Part shown: positions 24,399-36,853 of the stretch, piece by piece
Layout: every line of letters begins with the position of its first letter
Numbering within the stretch: the first letter of the stretch is position 1
Source: Umbilicaria muhlenbergii
Lineage: Eukaryota; Ascomycota; Lecanoromycetes; Umbilicariales; Umbilicariaceae
Assembly: GCA_000611775.1 (NCBI GenBank)
Contig: KK106984.1
Coordinates: 4,131,341-4,195,340 of the forward strand
Direction of reading: 5' to 3'
Length of the DNA stretch: 64,000 nucleotides
Notes under the pieces: model-generated
Databases searched by the model: none
What the model saw: the letters and a program-made list of their open reading frames with translations, nothing else
What the model was told of the DNA's origin: nothing
Made by a program: the position numbers and the translations under genes

Positions 24399-25309
24399 TG
24401 TCGTCCGCTATGAGGATTCTGTTCAGCTGTTTGCCCAAGGAGCCGAGGAAGGCATAGCGACTTGGGCAGAGGATGGGGAGCGAAGAAATGACTGCAGGTG
24501 CCATCTGGTTGGTCCGTGCAGGATTTGATAGGGCTCCTCAGGCTCGTCAAATCACTAGAGTGGTTTTGCAGTCCTGAGGTAACAAGCTCACCTATCAATC
24601 CGTCGCAGCTAACATCGTAGGTATTTACTACTCAACTCTTTAAGTACTCGACGTTGTCCAATTCATCAGATGTGCCTTTCATCGTTATCATCATCATGCC
24701 TACTCTACCCCATGAACAACTTGAGTCGCCAGGCTTGTTAAATCAATCAAGTTTGTGATGTCAAAGAGGCCCTCGCCAATGGACGTCTTCTCCTGCAGAC
24801 AAGAGCGGTTCTCTTGCTAGGGGGTGAGGGAGCCAATAAAAGCGATTGGCTCTTGGACGACGCCCCGTATCATTTTCAATCACACCACCAGTTTTATTGG
24901 CAGTTCCCAGTGAAAGAATCCTCTTAATATCTTGCTAAAACATGTAAATACTGCGGTTGAGCTCTACAATGCGAAAATCTTCGGGTTCATTGCTTGAATT
25001 ACCTTTTCACATCGATTTGCGGTCAAAGGCCACTGTGCTTTGAATGCTGCTTGATTTGATGGTCCACCTGCCCTGTTAGTCAGAGGACGTTGTGGCTGTG
25101 GAAGTACTGATCCTGCAAGGCTTGGCCCATTCGATATTCTTGGCACTGATGGCAGCCTCATCTCGAGTAAGGCTGCCACCAGTGTTTTCGTCCCGATCTT
25201 GTACAAGATGAAAGCAACAGCTTCATGAACGACTTGACCATGAAATACTGACCTGAGTTACAAGCTCTGGTGTTGCGCTTGCTGCGCCCTTAGGTGATAA
25301 GCAACAACG
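24399..25309. other. Intergenic upstream of the NLR-like gene
   Basis: Divergent promoter region. A minus-strand frame at 24964-25206 (80 codons) is open and has no obvious repeat, but it has no family resemblance, so it is not called a gene. Nothing else is supported. Confidence 0.5.
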
Positions 25310-28300
25310 ATGTCGCGATACGGACTTGACGAGGTATATACGCCGCCAGCCGGTGTTAAGGCGGTTGCGCAGTAAGTTAACTATCTTCTTCGATGTATGG
25401 CACTAATTGGCTGCAGTGTAGTGCTCGTCCACGGACTGTTCGGTCACCCTCGGAAGACGTGGACGGGTCGACTACCACGATCTCAGACCAGTCGATCCAG
25501 CAGCAGCCGTGCGCCTTCACCATCGCAGAACAGTACAGTCTTGGACGAAACAGCGTCGACAGAAGAAAGAGCCACAGCGCATAACGCCCATGGCAATAAT
25601 GAGCAAGCTCAGGCGGATCTTAACTCGGTCTTCTGGCCTCAAGCTTTGTTACCGGGCGTGATTCCTGATGCTCGGATACTTACGTGGGGATACGATGCGG
25701 ATATCGATGGCTTCTTGTCCACCGCGTCACAAAACACCGTACACCAACATGCGACGAATCTACTTTCTGATCTTGCTGACCTGCGACGGTCTGTTGAAGA
25801 CGTAAGTGATCAACTCGATTTACTTATGGGAGTTGATTTCCAGCTTATAATCTGTACTTGGAAATCTCTGAACGTACAACTTAATTTTGATATGTAGCTG
25901 AGGTTACCTTGAATCTCTCTGCTAAAATTGCCTCTTGACTTGATAGTAGGCTTAGATTCATCCGGACTGACGTCTGTGCTACAGAAAGAAACGCCTATCA
26001 TCTTCTTAGTGCACAGCTTAGGCGGTATCATAGTGAAGGATGTACGTACTTGGTCTCTACCGCCTCGAGCCCTACTGAGGTTTTGGAATTCTCGATGTCG
26101 GAGATTGGGCCCTTGATGAATTAAACTATGTGGTAGTCGGTAACAGTTGTCTTGATGGTTGCAAGTCAAGAAAAATATCAGTTTGGAAATCTAAGCTCAC
26201 GTCTGCTTCAAGCAAAATGGTTTTCGCCACAGTGCATAGATTTAATTGTTCTAGTAGTTGCACCGAATGTGCTTGTTGGCTAATCTTATGTTTTCTTTCA
26301 CAGGCGTTGAACCAGTCGTCTCAGACGGAGGGCACGCGGTTAAAGGAAATAGCACCAAAGACTTATGCTGTATGCTTCCTCGGAACCCCTCATCGCGGAT
26401 CCAAATCAGCATCCATCGGGAAACTGGCGTACCAAATCAAAGTTGTTGCCACCAAACGTCCGAATCTCAAGCTTTTACAAGCCCTTGAGAGAAATTCTGA
26501 GACATTAGATCGCGTTGGAGATGCCTTCCGTCAAACACTGCTCAAGCAGAATATTCACATCTATTCCTTTCGAGAAGAGAAGGAGACTAGAAAATACTTG
26601 GTGCTGAGCTCAATAGTAGTCAACGCTGATTCAGCCAAGATTGGAGATGCAACGGAAGAGGTCGGCAGCATACCGGAAAACCACAGCAATATGACCAAAT
26701 TTGCAAGCGAGTCAGATATTGGTTTCAGGCGTGTCAGCTCTCAATTACGACGGTGGATTGAAGGAGTAAGACCCAGTGAACCTGGTAGGCAAGCCGTCTT
26801 TGCTAGATAAAGACAAGTCTTAATTCGATTGACGAGCGCTGATCAGACTCGGTCATCTCATTGTGAGCAGATATGTTCCAAGATCATCTTGGTAGGTTGA
26901 CTCTTTACTTTGTATTAGAGCCTGCCGCTGACACCTTCTAAAGAGTGTCTCGCTAGTTTAGATAAAAAAGAGACGCGATCACGGTTTGCTGACGTTGCGA
27001 CATCTCACGACAGTACGTTTCATTGGCTTTTCGATACGACTGTGGTGAACTTTCAGGAGTGGCTAGAAGATGATCAGAATACTATGAGGCCCGTCTTCTG
27101 GATTCAAGGAAAGCCGGGTTCAGGCAAGTCGACTCTGATGAAATTTGCAATGCGGGATAATCGCACAAGGACGTCTCTTTCTAAGAGTGGGCAGTGGGTG
27201 CTTGCTGGGTTCTTTTTCCATGACCGAGGATCTGATATCCAAAAATCGTTATCTGGAATGCTGCAAGGAATCCTGTATGAAATCTTTCGACAGGCCGATC
27301 GACTCAGCGCGATCATATTACCTTTCTATACAACCCTTGCCCGAGCACAACGGACCAAGTCGCCAGTCTGGGATACCGAATCATTGGAGTTAGCGTTAGC
27401 AGCAATTACGGAACAACGAGCCGTCTCAATTCGTCTATGTCTTTTCCTTGACGCCTTGGATGAACACGCTGGAGACAATAGCCAACTTGCAGGTCTAATT
27501 TTCAAGCTAACTACGAATGCCGATAATGATCAAGTCAAGGTTAAGATATGTGTAGCAAGCCGCTCTTGGACTGTCTTTGAGACTCACTTCGGCAGCTGCC
27601 CTAATTTTGCTATTCATGACTACACAGAGAATGATATACAGACCTATACCACCACGAGGTTGCGTCAACCCCTAGGCGCCAGAGCATCCGCACATGGCGG
27701 CAGCTCGTTGCGGACAATCGACACACTTGCCGAGCAGGTCACCGAAAAAGCTCAAGGGGTCTTCCTTTGGGTCCGGCTTGTAGTCGATCAATTGGAGAAG
27801 GGCATTAGAGACGGAACTCCACTTACCGCTCTGGAGGAGATGGTTTCGGCAATGCCCCAAGAGTTGAAAGATCTTTATCGCCATACTTTGAGAAGAATAG
27901 AGCCCGAGTACGCCGAGGAGGCATACATTATGCTTCAAATAGCTCTTTGCACATTGTCGCCACTGCGACTGGAAACTTTCTCTAAGTGCACTAGCTACGC
28001 TAAACGGCACGCGGTATCAGATGAGGATGAGGACTCAATGACGCGGCATCTGGCCAGCAGAAGTGGAGGGTTGTTGGAGACAGTCTCAAGGCCTATTGGA
28101 ATCACGCATTCCGGAGGGGAGGGTAATTTGTCAGGATATGAAGACTCTTCCCCACAAGCTGGCTTGTCAGAACTCGACGACTCATTGGCTGCGCAACAAC
28201 GCACATCGCAGGAGGAGGCGACGATAACAGGGCACAAAAGACTGGATCTTTTGACCGTGCAGTTTATACATCAGACTGTCAAGGACTTTGTGCGAGAGAA

Positions 28301-29330
28301 TAGAAGCGATCTAGGACTTCGATGTAACAACACCCGGCCCCAATGTGGATACTTGTATCTTCTTGAAATTGCTACCGCCTTCCTTCCAGCTAGCTGGGCA
28401 CATGATATAAGCAGTCAGATATTTGAGTATGCGCGTCTTGCCGAGAAGGACGAATTGCTAGACGAAGAGAGCTATCTTCGGTTGCTGGACCTATTTCTTC
28501 TACCCCGAGTACGTATCAGAAATGCTGATGGCCCAGCTCACGTTTCGGACGAATTGTCGGTTTGGCTTAGCTCGGAGAGGCCAGACCTATATGTTCCCTC
28601 AAGCCTCAGAAGCTCATCGCTGCTCAAACTATCTTGTTGTGTCGCAGCCGGGCTGCATCGTTATGTTAACCATGCAATTACGCGTGATTCCGGGTATTGG
28701 ACAACACTTGATGGAACTTCCTCATCTTCCCTCTTGCAAGTCGCCGCAGTAGGAGAGAGAATATCATCTGGTAGTTGGGATCGACTGAGTATGGTCAGAC
28801 TGTTGCTGGACCTCAACGTACCTGCGGATCAAGGAAACCTTTTTCCCGCATTGTTTGTCTTCCCTACTAACATGTTGCCCCATGCCAGAACTACTCTCTA
28901 TTGGATCCTCAATAAGAGAGAGAGGCTCGATGTTGAGACTCCAGAAAACCCACAGGAACGTTTATCCATAGTGCGACTCCTACTTGAGAGAGGCGCTAAT
29001 CCTAATATTATCCTACTGAAAGATACTCCTCACGGGGTCCTGGGGGAAACGGCCTTGCAGCACTGCGTTCGATCTGAAAGTGAAGAAATGGTTAGACTCT
29101 TTTTACAGCACGGCGCGGACACTGGATCGCTTCATGGCTGGTTTCCTATGGCCCCAATTAGTCCAGGTTTCGAAATGCTGAGGCTCCTAGAAGAATATGG
29201 CTGCAATTATACCTATCCGCGGGCCTTCGTAGGTCCCCTAGAGGCTATTGCGATTACTGGGACGATGCCCCTTGCTATAATGGGATTGCGCCCTGCTGCG
29301 AAGAACTTGCGTGCCATATCGGGGCTGTGA
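25310..29330 (+). CDS. NLR-like STAND protein: alpha/beta-hydrolase (SesB/PGAP1-like) - NACHT - ankyrin-like
   Basis: Five exons (25310-25371, 25417-25801, 25985-26041, 26304-26784, 26944-29330) join without a break to 1123 residues. Residues 1-300 form a serine-hydrolase effector: VVLVHGLFGHPRKTW, nucleophile elbow HSLGG (Ser160), FLGTPHRGS, acid probably Asp277 in VVNADSA, His295 in ENHSNMTKF. The linker CLASLDKKETRSRF precedes a NACHT NTPase with Walker A GKPGSGKST (384-392), Walker B LFLDALDE (495-502) and a sensor-like CVASRSW. About 400 residues of helical STAND-type sequence follow. The tail has three weak ankyrin-like units (MVRLLLDLN; IVRLLLERGANPN; MVRLFLQHGADTG). Lipase-NACHT proteins are known fungal NLR architectures linked to non-self recognition and programmed cell death. 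All catalytic and nucleotide-binding motifs are present, so the gene looks functional. The ligand is unknown. Confidence 0.88.
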
Positions 29331-31185
29331 GCATCCAATATATTTGGGTCAGGGTTTCTGCGGCTCCAATCTTTCGATTTATTGTTTCATCGGGAGCAAT
29401 GAACATGTTGGGTCGAGTCCACGAGCGCATTCGAAGGAAGGTGCAATTCACCGAAAGGGGTATTTCAAGCACGAGATTTGGTCCTCACTGATCTGGTCAT
29501 TTTGGTTCCTCGTTCCCATCCGGAACAAACAGGACAAATGACCACAGCCGGAGCTATCGGCAACATCTCTGCCCCAAGGCCGTACCGGTCTCACTCGCCA
29601 GAATGGTCGACTCGTTGAACACTACCGCCACGATTGACCTAACGCCCGCCCCCTGACCTCAAACAAACCGCCTCCCGGCCGCACCACCGGAGCCCAGCTC
29701 GATCAAGACATGCGCCAGGGTGCACTCCAAGCGACCTCGGGCCTAGTTCAATCCAACCCCTATCGGTCCATCCTGAACCTTCGGATTGAACCGAAGATTC
29801 CACCGCAACCAGCCCTACACCACCTGCAAACCCCATCAATGGAATCGGTCCAAAACAGCTGGACAAAATGGAGCAAGCCCAACCTTGGCTTCAGTGGATA
29901 TGCAGAGCACTCAAGTCACAACAAACCTTCACTCTATCTCACATCATACGAAACATTTCTGTCAAATAGCTTTCTCAAAGACCGACGTGACATCTCCGAT
30001 TCAGACCCATGGGAAGTCAGGCAGCGCGTGCGTGGGTCGGCATGTCAGATGACCATGTGGTGGGTATTGATTGCTAGCTGCATTACAGAGCGTGGTGAGA
30101 GGCGCGACATGAGAGCCGTTCATTTGGCATCTCTATTACACACAGGTCTTGATGAGAGATTGGACATGGAAGTCATTGGTTTTGTATCTCTATTGTAAGG
30201 TTAGGTTTGACGGGCTGCGAGTGTGTGGAAGTAGTTGATTTGGTATCGCTGTTACAAGGCTTGATGGGCTGCGGGTGTGGAAGTCGTTGGTCTTGTATCT
30301 CTATATCACAGACCTTGGTGAGAGGTGGATGTGGAACGTTGTTTGGTTGGTACCCTGGTAGTTGTAGCGCTAGGAGGACATCCGGGATATCTCTACTGAT
30401 AGACCGTGAACGAAGACTTCGCTGCCGAGCCTCCTCCTGGAAAGGGGGGATTGGGAAACTCTGCAGGTCTTTGACACTACAAATATTACCCTTCGTACCC
30501 ACCGAATATCCTACCTAACGTTACAACTCCCCGCTACCCATTTCCGAACCCCATCACCCCATTCGCGCAGCCCAATTATCCTACCCGTCACCAATCCCGG
30601 TTCACTTCAGCTACAGCGGAACATGTCCCCAGTAACACTACCACATCACATCACATCATCGTATACATATCTACGCATACCAAAGACATCATACCATGAA
30701 AAAGTCGTTACTGCATTAATCCACGTACATAAACGCCTGGGAGAGTATTCTACGCCAACATATTCACAACCCCTTGTCTCGAAGCTATCCACCAGAGAAA
30801 ATGAAGAAAAAGATGAGAACCAGAGGAGGGTATGTACCAGTCACTTGCTCCGCAAAAAAATCTCATAGGCTGGACTGAAGTGAATTGAATGAAAGGAGGG
30901 TAGTCCCACCGAGCAGCGATCCCACTTGGCCTCGCCCCCCGCATCCGCTCGCCCCGATTTCCACTTCCTCGATCCCGCAACCGTAGCCGTGAAGATCCTC
31001 ATCGGGCGCCCCGTCCGTTCCGTTCCGGCAAAGGCCTCGACGAGCGACTGACTCAGCCGCTCAAGTCAACGTCGCCATCATGGCCTTCAGCACCTTCGAA
31101 TTCGTCGTCGTGGAAACTACAACCCCCGGACACAAAAGTTCATCAGCCCCACCTCTTCCTCAAACACCCCCCCCCCGGGACCAAC
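29331..31185. other. Intergenic with degenerate tandem repeats
   Basis: Both flanking genes end here (convergent). From about 30121 to 30360 there is a degenerate minisatellite. Frames elsewhere are short; I found no protein family or RNA gene. Confidence 0.5.
30160..30360. repeat. Degenerate minisatellite, unit about 50-65 nt
   Basis: Three to four diverged units share a core of TGGAAGTNGTTG followed by TTTGTATCTCTATT-like sequence and a GACGGGCTGCGGGTG-like end. The last unit, near 30330, is partial. Confidence 0.6.
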
Positions 31186-32869
31186 CTAAGATCTGACAAG
31201 GCTCATCCTACCTTTCCGGTCCTTCTCAATCTTCACGACCCCCTCCCGCTCCCCGCCCTTCTCCTCCTTGAGATAGCGCTCCGCCTTGCGCGCGTGCCTC
31301 TCCATCTCCCGCTCACTCTTCAGCGCCTTCTTCTCCTCGTCGAGCGCCTTGATCTCCGCCTGGATATTGCGCCGGGACGTGCTCTTGCTGCGCTGGGGCA
31401 CGAAGAGCGCGAGCGGGCCCGTCGACATCTCGTTGGATTCGCCTTTTTCTTCCTCGGTGGTGTATTTGCGGCGGAGGGCGATGACGGTTTCGTCCGAGGA
31501 GGAGCTCGAGGACGAGGAAGATGAGGAGGAGGAGGATTTGCGCGATTTGGATTTGCTGCTCTTGCTGCTTTTGTGCGATTTGCGCGATTTGCGCGACTTG
31601 CTGCTTTTGGCGGTGGCGGAGGGGGAGGGGGAGCGGCGGGAGCCGCCGTCGTCCCAGTCGTGGATGGAGCGGGGGACTTCCGGGGGGGGGATGGTGATGA
31701 TTTCGGTGCGGCGCTCGATGACTTCTTGTGGGGGCTCGGGGGGTGCTTCGATCATGTATTGGGTGCGACCTGCGGCATATGTCAGCGACGGTAGTTGTGG
31801 TGTTAAGGGGATGGGGAATGAGTGACTTTCGCCTCCGCCGGTCGTGCCCATTTCCCTGCTGATCTTTATGACTTCGTCGATCTGGTCCTTGCCCAATGCC
31901 CTTAGGATGATGATTGTTTCTTCCTGCTAGCTGTCAGTACTTTATATGTCGGATAGCATGCGAACGCCCTACCTCTTCTTCGAACGGATAGCCCATCTCA
32001 ATGACAGCCCGTTTGTTGACCAATCTTCTGGGCATCCTAGTCTTTCCTTTCCTCGGGAATGGTTCTTCCTCCTCGATGAATTCTTCTCTCTCCTCTCTGA
32101 ACTCGAATGCATCACTTTCTGCTCGTCTTCTTCTCACAGTGCTCTTCTCCCTCTCCCGATACCCTCTGAACTCCTCGTCCCCGTAGTGGTCCGGCTCCGC
32201 GATCCTAATGTCCTCAAAGTCCCTCTCCAGATATCTCGGCGGTTCTCGTCTTGTCCTGCTCGCGGGAATGGTGATGACCTCCGGTGGCGGCGGCGGTGGT
32301 TGTATAATGCGATCCCCATACCTAGGTAAAGGCTTCCGGTCAAAGGTATCCAGACTTGACTGGCGTCTAATGAAGCCTGGCCTACCACCCCGCCTTGGTG
32401 GCGGAGAGACATATTGTCTCTCCTCAATAATTTTCCGACGTTCGAAAGGCACCATCCTGCCATCGTCCGCGTCCTCTGGATCCTCGTCATAGTACCTTCC
32501 CGGCCCTCTCGCCGGACGTCTCGCCGGCGGTCCCGCAGGCGGCCCGAACTTCTCCTCCATGAAATACCGATCTTTCTCTTCGAAACGAGTGCCACCTCTG
32601 CCGTAGTAAACCTCATCCGCCGAGCTCTCCCGGATTCGAGACCCACCTCCTGGCCTTCCGCCACGTGGGCTTTCGTAGCGATCAATCTCTTCGAAGCGCT
32701 CGCGCTCAATGACGGGAGGGCCGCGGAAGCGTTCTGCTCGGTCGCGCTCGCGCATGAAGCGCTCAGAATCCCAGCGTTCGGATCCCCCCGCGCGAGGTTC
32801 GGGTGAGCCGCCATAGCCCAGGTTGCCTGCTGAGGAGCGGAAATCTCCCCCACGGCCGTATCGTGACAT
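31186..32869 (-). CDS. DUF8035-type fungal protein, Arg/Glu-rich and disordered
   Basis: Function unknown. Exon 1 (31973-32869) encodes a long disordered region rich in Arg, Glu, Gly and Tyr (repeated ERERFEE/RYES-like segments) that ends on the conserved core MGYPFEEE. A short intron leads to exon 2 (31827 to about 31926) continuing ETIIILRALGKDQIDEVIKIS, the ordered signature of this fungal family. A second intron of 57 nt (31770-31826, weak GTCACT donor) is in frame and stop-free, so whether it is removed is uncertain. The last exon has the tyrosine-containing block GRTQYMIEAPPEPPQE, a Lys/Ser stretch, 14 consecutive Ser, and a charged coiled-coil-like helix (EIKALDEEKKALKSEREMER). The family name rests on memory of the core motif. 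Confidence 0.75.
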
Positions 32870-33338
32870 GGTTGGCGGTAATTGGTGGGCCTCAAGTTTT
32901 CAGGTGGTGTGTCTGGGACTCGAAAAGGTGAGGTAGAATGGGGTGGCTGGAAGCGAAGTGATGAACGTGTTAGCTTCAGGCCGAGTCAATGGTCGATACG
33001 TCAGCTTAAGCGGTCACCGAGACAGCTCTGGCGGTTCCGCTGACGTCTGGACGATGGTGTCTTGGAAGTGAGCAGATTTCAGTTGGTACAGGCAGAGAGC
33101 CGGATTCTTGATAAGCGTATTGGTGTCGCTGTTGTAGTGCTGGTGTTGAGAAGGGAGAAGAAGGAAGGGTGGATGAGGTGCAGCAAGAGGCTTCTGCTTT
33201 TGAGCTCACCTGTGATCTGCGATGACGCTTTGGCGAGCCTAGTGAGGGGCCCAGGTGCAGGGGGCTGACCTTGCTGCGCCGAGACTGGCGGCAAGTGGCC
33301 GTGGCAGTGGCAGGGGTCGAGGCTTGCTTGCCGCTCCA

Positions 33339-33376
33339 TGCTGGACGCTGAATGCTGGACGCTGAATGCTTGACGC
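33339..33376. repeat. Tandem repeat, unit GCTGGACGCTGAAT
   Basis: Two near-identical units plus a partial third (GCTTGACGC). Confidence 0.7.
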
Positions 33377-33389
33377 TCCATGCCCGAAC

Positions 33390-33445
33390 TCCAGCAGACT
33401 TCCTCCAGCAGACTTCCTCCCGCAGACTTCCTCCAGAAGACTTCC
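33390..33445. repeat. Tandem repeat, unit CAGCAGACTTCCTC
   Basis: Four consecutive units of about 14-15 nt with one or two changes each (CAGCAG, CCGCAG, CAGAAG variants before ACTTCC). Confidence 0.8.
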
Positions 33446-33999
33446 CAAGCACGTGCCAGGCTTTCTCGACGCTTGCCGCTGGGCAGCATCAACCAAATCA
33501 TCATTGGCTCTCTCGCCGTGACCGAACGTGCCTTGCCGTATTCGCTGCCATCACTGGAAGATCGGCTGCTGCGGCTCACCGGGCCTTGTCGCCAACTGCT
33601 CGAGCACCTCTCGCAATCTTCCTGAGCCGACAGACGGGCAGAGATCGTTCCCAAGTTCATGCGCTTAGATCCCCAATCGAGACCGCCTGGATTATTTTCA
33701 TTGAATTTCATTTGCAAAGACAATGCGGTGCCTTTGGTCATACAGTATTAAGAATTGTTCGGCAAGCATGTCTGCCATGCTTCAAATGTCCAGGCACGGT
33801 AGTCTCACAATCAAGCTAAGCCATCGCCCCAGCCGGACCATTGTAGGGCCATACGACATGCACTCGAAATTTCCCGCCCTTCTCCGTAACGCTGCAGAAA
33901 TTGCCCAGTGCCTCCGCACTGCCAGTCAATGTACCCAAACCGCCACTCCATGTACGCCCTTGCTGCCTGGTATCGTGCTTCATCACTCCGACAAGCTGA

Positions 34000-36146
34000 T
34001 CATCGCCGTTGCGTCTTGCCCATCCCGCGTTTGCCCGAGAACTGCCACAAGCAATTAGCATCAGGATCATAGACGCGGCGCGTCCGTAAAGTGGCCTTAC
34101 CAGGTGCTTCGGGAGAGCAGATGAGGTATGCCTATCTGCCTCTCCCTGCCTCGCCATCCGGTTCATCTTCTTCTGACCCAGCTTCGCCAGTTTGTCTGCC
34201 TTGCTTCGTGCTCCAACGGCCGTAACACCGTCTTCTCTCCGGTTGCTCTGGCTTCTCGCTCTGCTCTTTGCCCTCAACGCATCGGCACTTGCAGGCGAGT
34301 CGACATCCATCACGTCTTCGGTGCCCGTCCGGCTCCGAATCGTGCTGCGGCCACGAGATTGGGACCGAGCACGAGCGGAGATCGATGTCGTATCGAATCC
34401 TAAACGGTCCAGATGATCTTCCATGGCAGAGAGCTTCTTCGCTTTCGCTGTCCGTGGGATGATGGCGCGATTTTTCAGCGATTTCTTCATCTTCGCCTCG
34501 TTCCGGATCAACTGCCGTTTCTCTCGGATCAACTCTGCCTTCATCCGGATGTCGGCTTCGTCAGCATCTTCGATGTCATCATCTGACTGATAGTAACCCT
34601 CGGCCTCCAATCTCTCCTCCTCCTCTTCTAGTGCCGCCAGTTTGCTCTCAATATCTGGATCGATAAAGTCGTACACATTCTTCCCGTCGAAAACTTCAGG
34701 AACCTTGTCGTGCTTCCATTCATCACTATCAAGCATATATTTCTCCCTCAAGTCAACATTGTATACTCCAGCCCCACCCTCCTCTTCTTCGATCTCTCTC
34801 GCCAAGCGAGGCCGATCAGGGTCATCTTTTTGGAACCTTTTGAGGCTCTTGACAGCCTCCGGAATGTAAGGCTCTCTCGTGACACCCCCTAGTGGCTGTG
34901 CGACGTGTATACGTGCAAGAACGTCGCCTAACCGGCCGCCAATCGTTCCTCCACTGCTCGTTCCCGCCTTGAGCTTCTGCGCCACTCGATCCGCGATCAG
35001 ACGTTCGCACGCGGCGTTCTTTACCTCTGTGACTCCTTCTGCCGTTGTGCAAGACAATTGCAGAAGCTCCACATCTCCAGGCTTTAAGATAGACTGTAGT
35101 TTCTCTTGTGTCTCCGTGTCCAAGTCTTCTGGTCGCATGATGTCGATCTTGTTGATGACGACGAAGACTAGTTTGTTGGCAAAGAGGGGCTTGATGCTCT
35201 GGAACAGCTGTATTTGAGCCTGTACCGAGTAGCCGCATTGCTCTGACAGATCCATGAAATACAAGATGGCCGAGCGTAAATGCGCGATTGCTGTAATAGA
35301 TTGCATCTCGATCGTGTTCATCTCTTCCAGCGGGTGGTCCAAAATACCGGGTGTGTCGATAGCCTGGAATCGCAGATACTTGTAATCAAAGTGGCCAACG
35401 AACAGACTCTTGGTCGTGAAAGCGTATGGCTGCACATCCACATCTGCCCTCGTAACACTCTTCAAGAAGCTTGACTTGCCAACATTTGGATAACCACATA
35501 TGAGCAACGTCCGAGTGTTTGGATCAATTGACGGTAATCGACCGAGATGTTGTCGCACCTGCTCTAGGTAGACCAACGGGTCTTTCAGTCGTCTGCAGAT
35601 GGTCGCCATGCGTCCAAGAGCTGCACGCTTGAGCTGCTTGCATTGAAAGAGTGACTGGGCGTATTTGAGCAGGCGAACATAGTCTCGAGAGACGGTTTCG
35701 ATGAGGTGTTTTGCGGTGGATAACTGGCCGAGGGCAATCCTGAAGTGGTCTGCATCGTAGAGAGTGTTCAGGAGATCCTTGTCTTCGAAGCAACAGAAGT
35801 CAGTCAGTCAGCACCAGCGCTGCAAACAACCCCCGAGAATGTCAAACGACCACGGTAAACTTACGGAAAGGGTGTATGTCCTGCAGGCGGGGGAAGCCCT
35901 CGAGGATAGCAGAGAGCTTTTCGGTGAAGGTCTCTTGAGTGTATTTGACCTTGCGTGTATAGAATCCTGTGTTACAGTTAGACGTTTACGCATCAGGCTC
36001 TGCTCGTTTGACATACCTCTTATCCTACTGATCTGGAAACCCGATCTGATCTGTGTGGGTAGACGTCTCTGTGTGCGGCTCAGGACGATATCGAGGAACT
36101 CTTGACTCGTGGGCACTGGCTGGATCTCCTTCCATGTAGTCTTCAT
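34000..36146 (-). CDS. nog1: Nucleolar GTP-binding protein 1 (60S ribosome biogenesis)
   Basis: OBG-family GTPase needed for late nucleolar maturation of the large ribosomal subunit. Four exons (36017-36146, 35865-35966, 34101-35782, 34000-34041) sum to 651 residues, close to yeast Nog1. The N-terminus [19 protein letters not shown] is the standard NOG1 start. GTPase motifs: GYPNVGKSS (G1), DTPGILDHP (G3), NKID (G4). After the GTPase come [15 protein letters not shown] and the basic NOG1 C-terminal region. The last exon is only 42 nt and supplies the expected end HLFSGKRGMARRNGDD-like region; read in the proper frame it gives [14 protein letters not shown] and a stop. If the 59-nt intron at 34042-34100 were missed, the frame would run on to 33816 with unrelated residues. 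Divergent from the dioxygenase-like gene. Confidence 0.93.
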
Positions 36147-36853
36147 GACGATATTAGGGTTGCGTAGAACGTATGCTACGACGATAATCTGGTCGCGGCG
36201 GTCGAGAATGATTATTACAGAGCGGTGCACGGAAAATTATTTCTGTGAAAGTCTTGTGGGGTAACTTTTCGCGATGCTCGCCTATAACTGCTACAGCTAC
36301 ATTGGTATTAACCTCCTGCCCTCAGCCCTACCTTACCTCCATCCACACTCGGTCAAACTCTCATATGAAATGTTTCGATTGATTTTCGATTCCAATTTGG
36401 TATTCCCCGCCCAAAAGGACAGTTATACATGGTGAAGAGGCCAAAGATGGCTCGGAAGTACGATGTACAATCAACGAGCCTCTGAGGAGCACGAACACAT
36501 GCAAGGACGACCTGGCGACACGAATAAATCTGGTCAACCTACCCCTCCACTCATATGCACGCTATGCACCACGGACACATTACCGCTATCTTAGACGGCG
36601 GCCATCCAGCTCTCTAGAAAGCACTGAGCAAGGCAAACAATTCCGGGCTAGTCTACGGAAGGAAACTCAACCGTACGCCATCGTGCGTCAGGTGAACCAG
36701 AGGAAGAGAAGCAGCAGGGCTCATTAACAACTTCCTGAACGTCATAGTACTGCTCAACCCAGTTGATTTTGTCGACATCTTGAGAGAAATCTGCTGGAGA
36801 TTGATCGCCCGCGCATCGAAAGACCTCAGTCGATTGAGTTCAGCGCTGCCATC
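36147..36853. other. Shared divergent promoter, NOG1 / dioxygenase-like gene
   Basis: About 700 nt between two start codons on opposite strands. No other coding or RNA feature recognised. Confidence 0.6.

Larger units (their letters stand above)
32870..33999. other. Intergenic with two minisatellites
   Basis: Promoter side of the DUF8035-type gene and 3' flank of NOG1. Two adjacent tandem repeats lie at 33339-33376 and 33390-33445. Open frames across them are repeat-driven (Ser/Gln/Leu-rich) and not supported as genes. Confidence 0.5.

Noticed and set aside
24964-25206. Minus-strand frame of 80 codons with non-repetitive sequence
   Set aside because: No homology, no signal, no neighbouring exon; cannot be told from chance.
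26042-26303. 262-nt interruption after the HSLGG exon of the NLR-like gene, first read as gene decay
   Set aside because: It has a GTACGT donor and a TTTCACAG acceptor, and removing it joins VKD to ALNQSS in frame, as the family expects; it is an ordinary, if long, intron.
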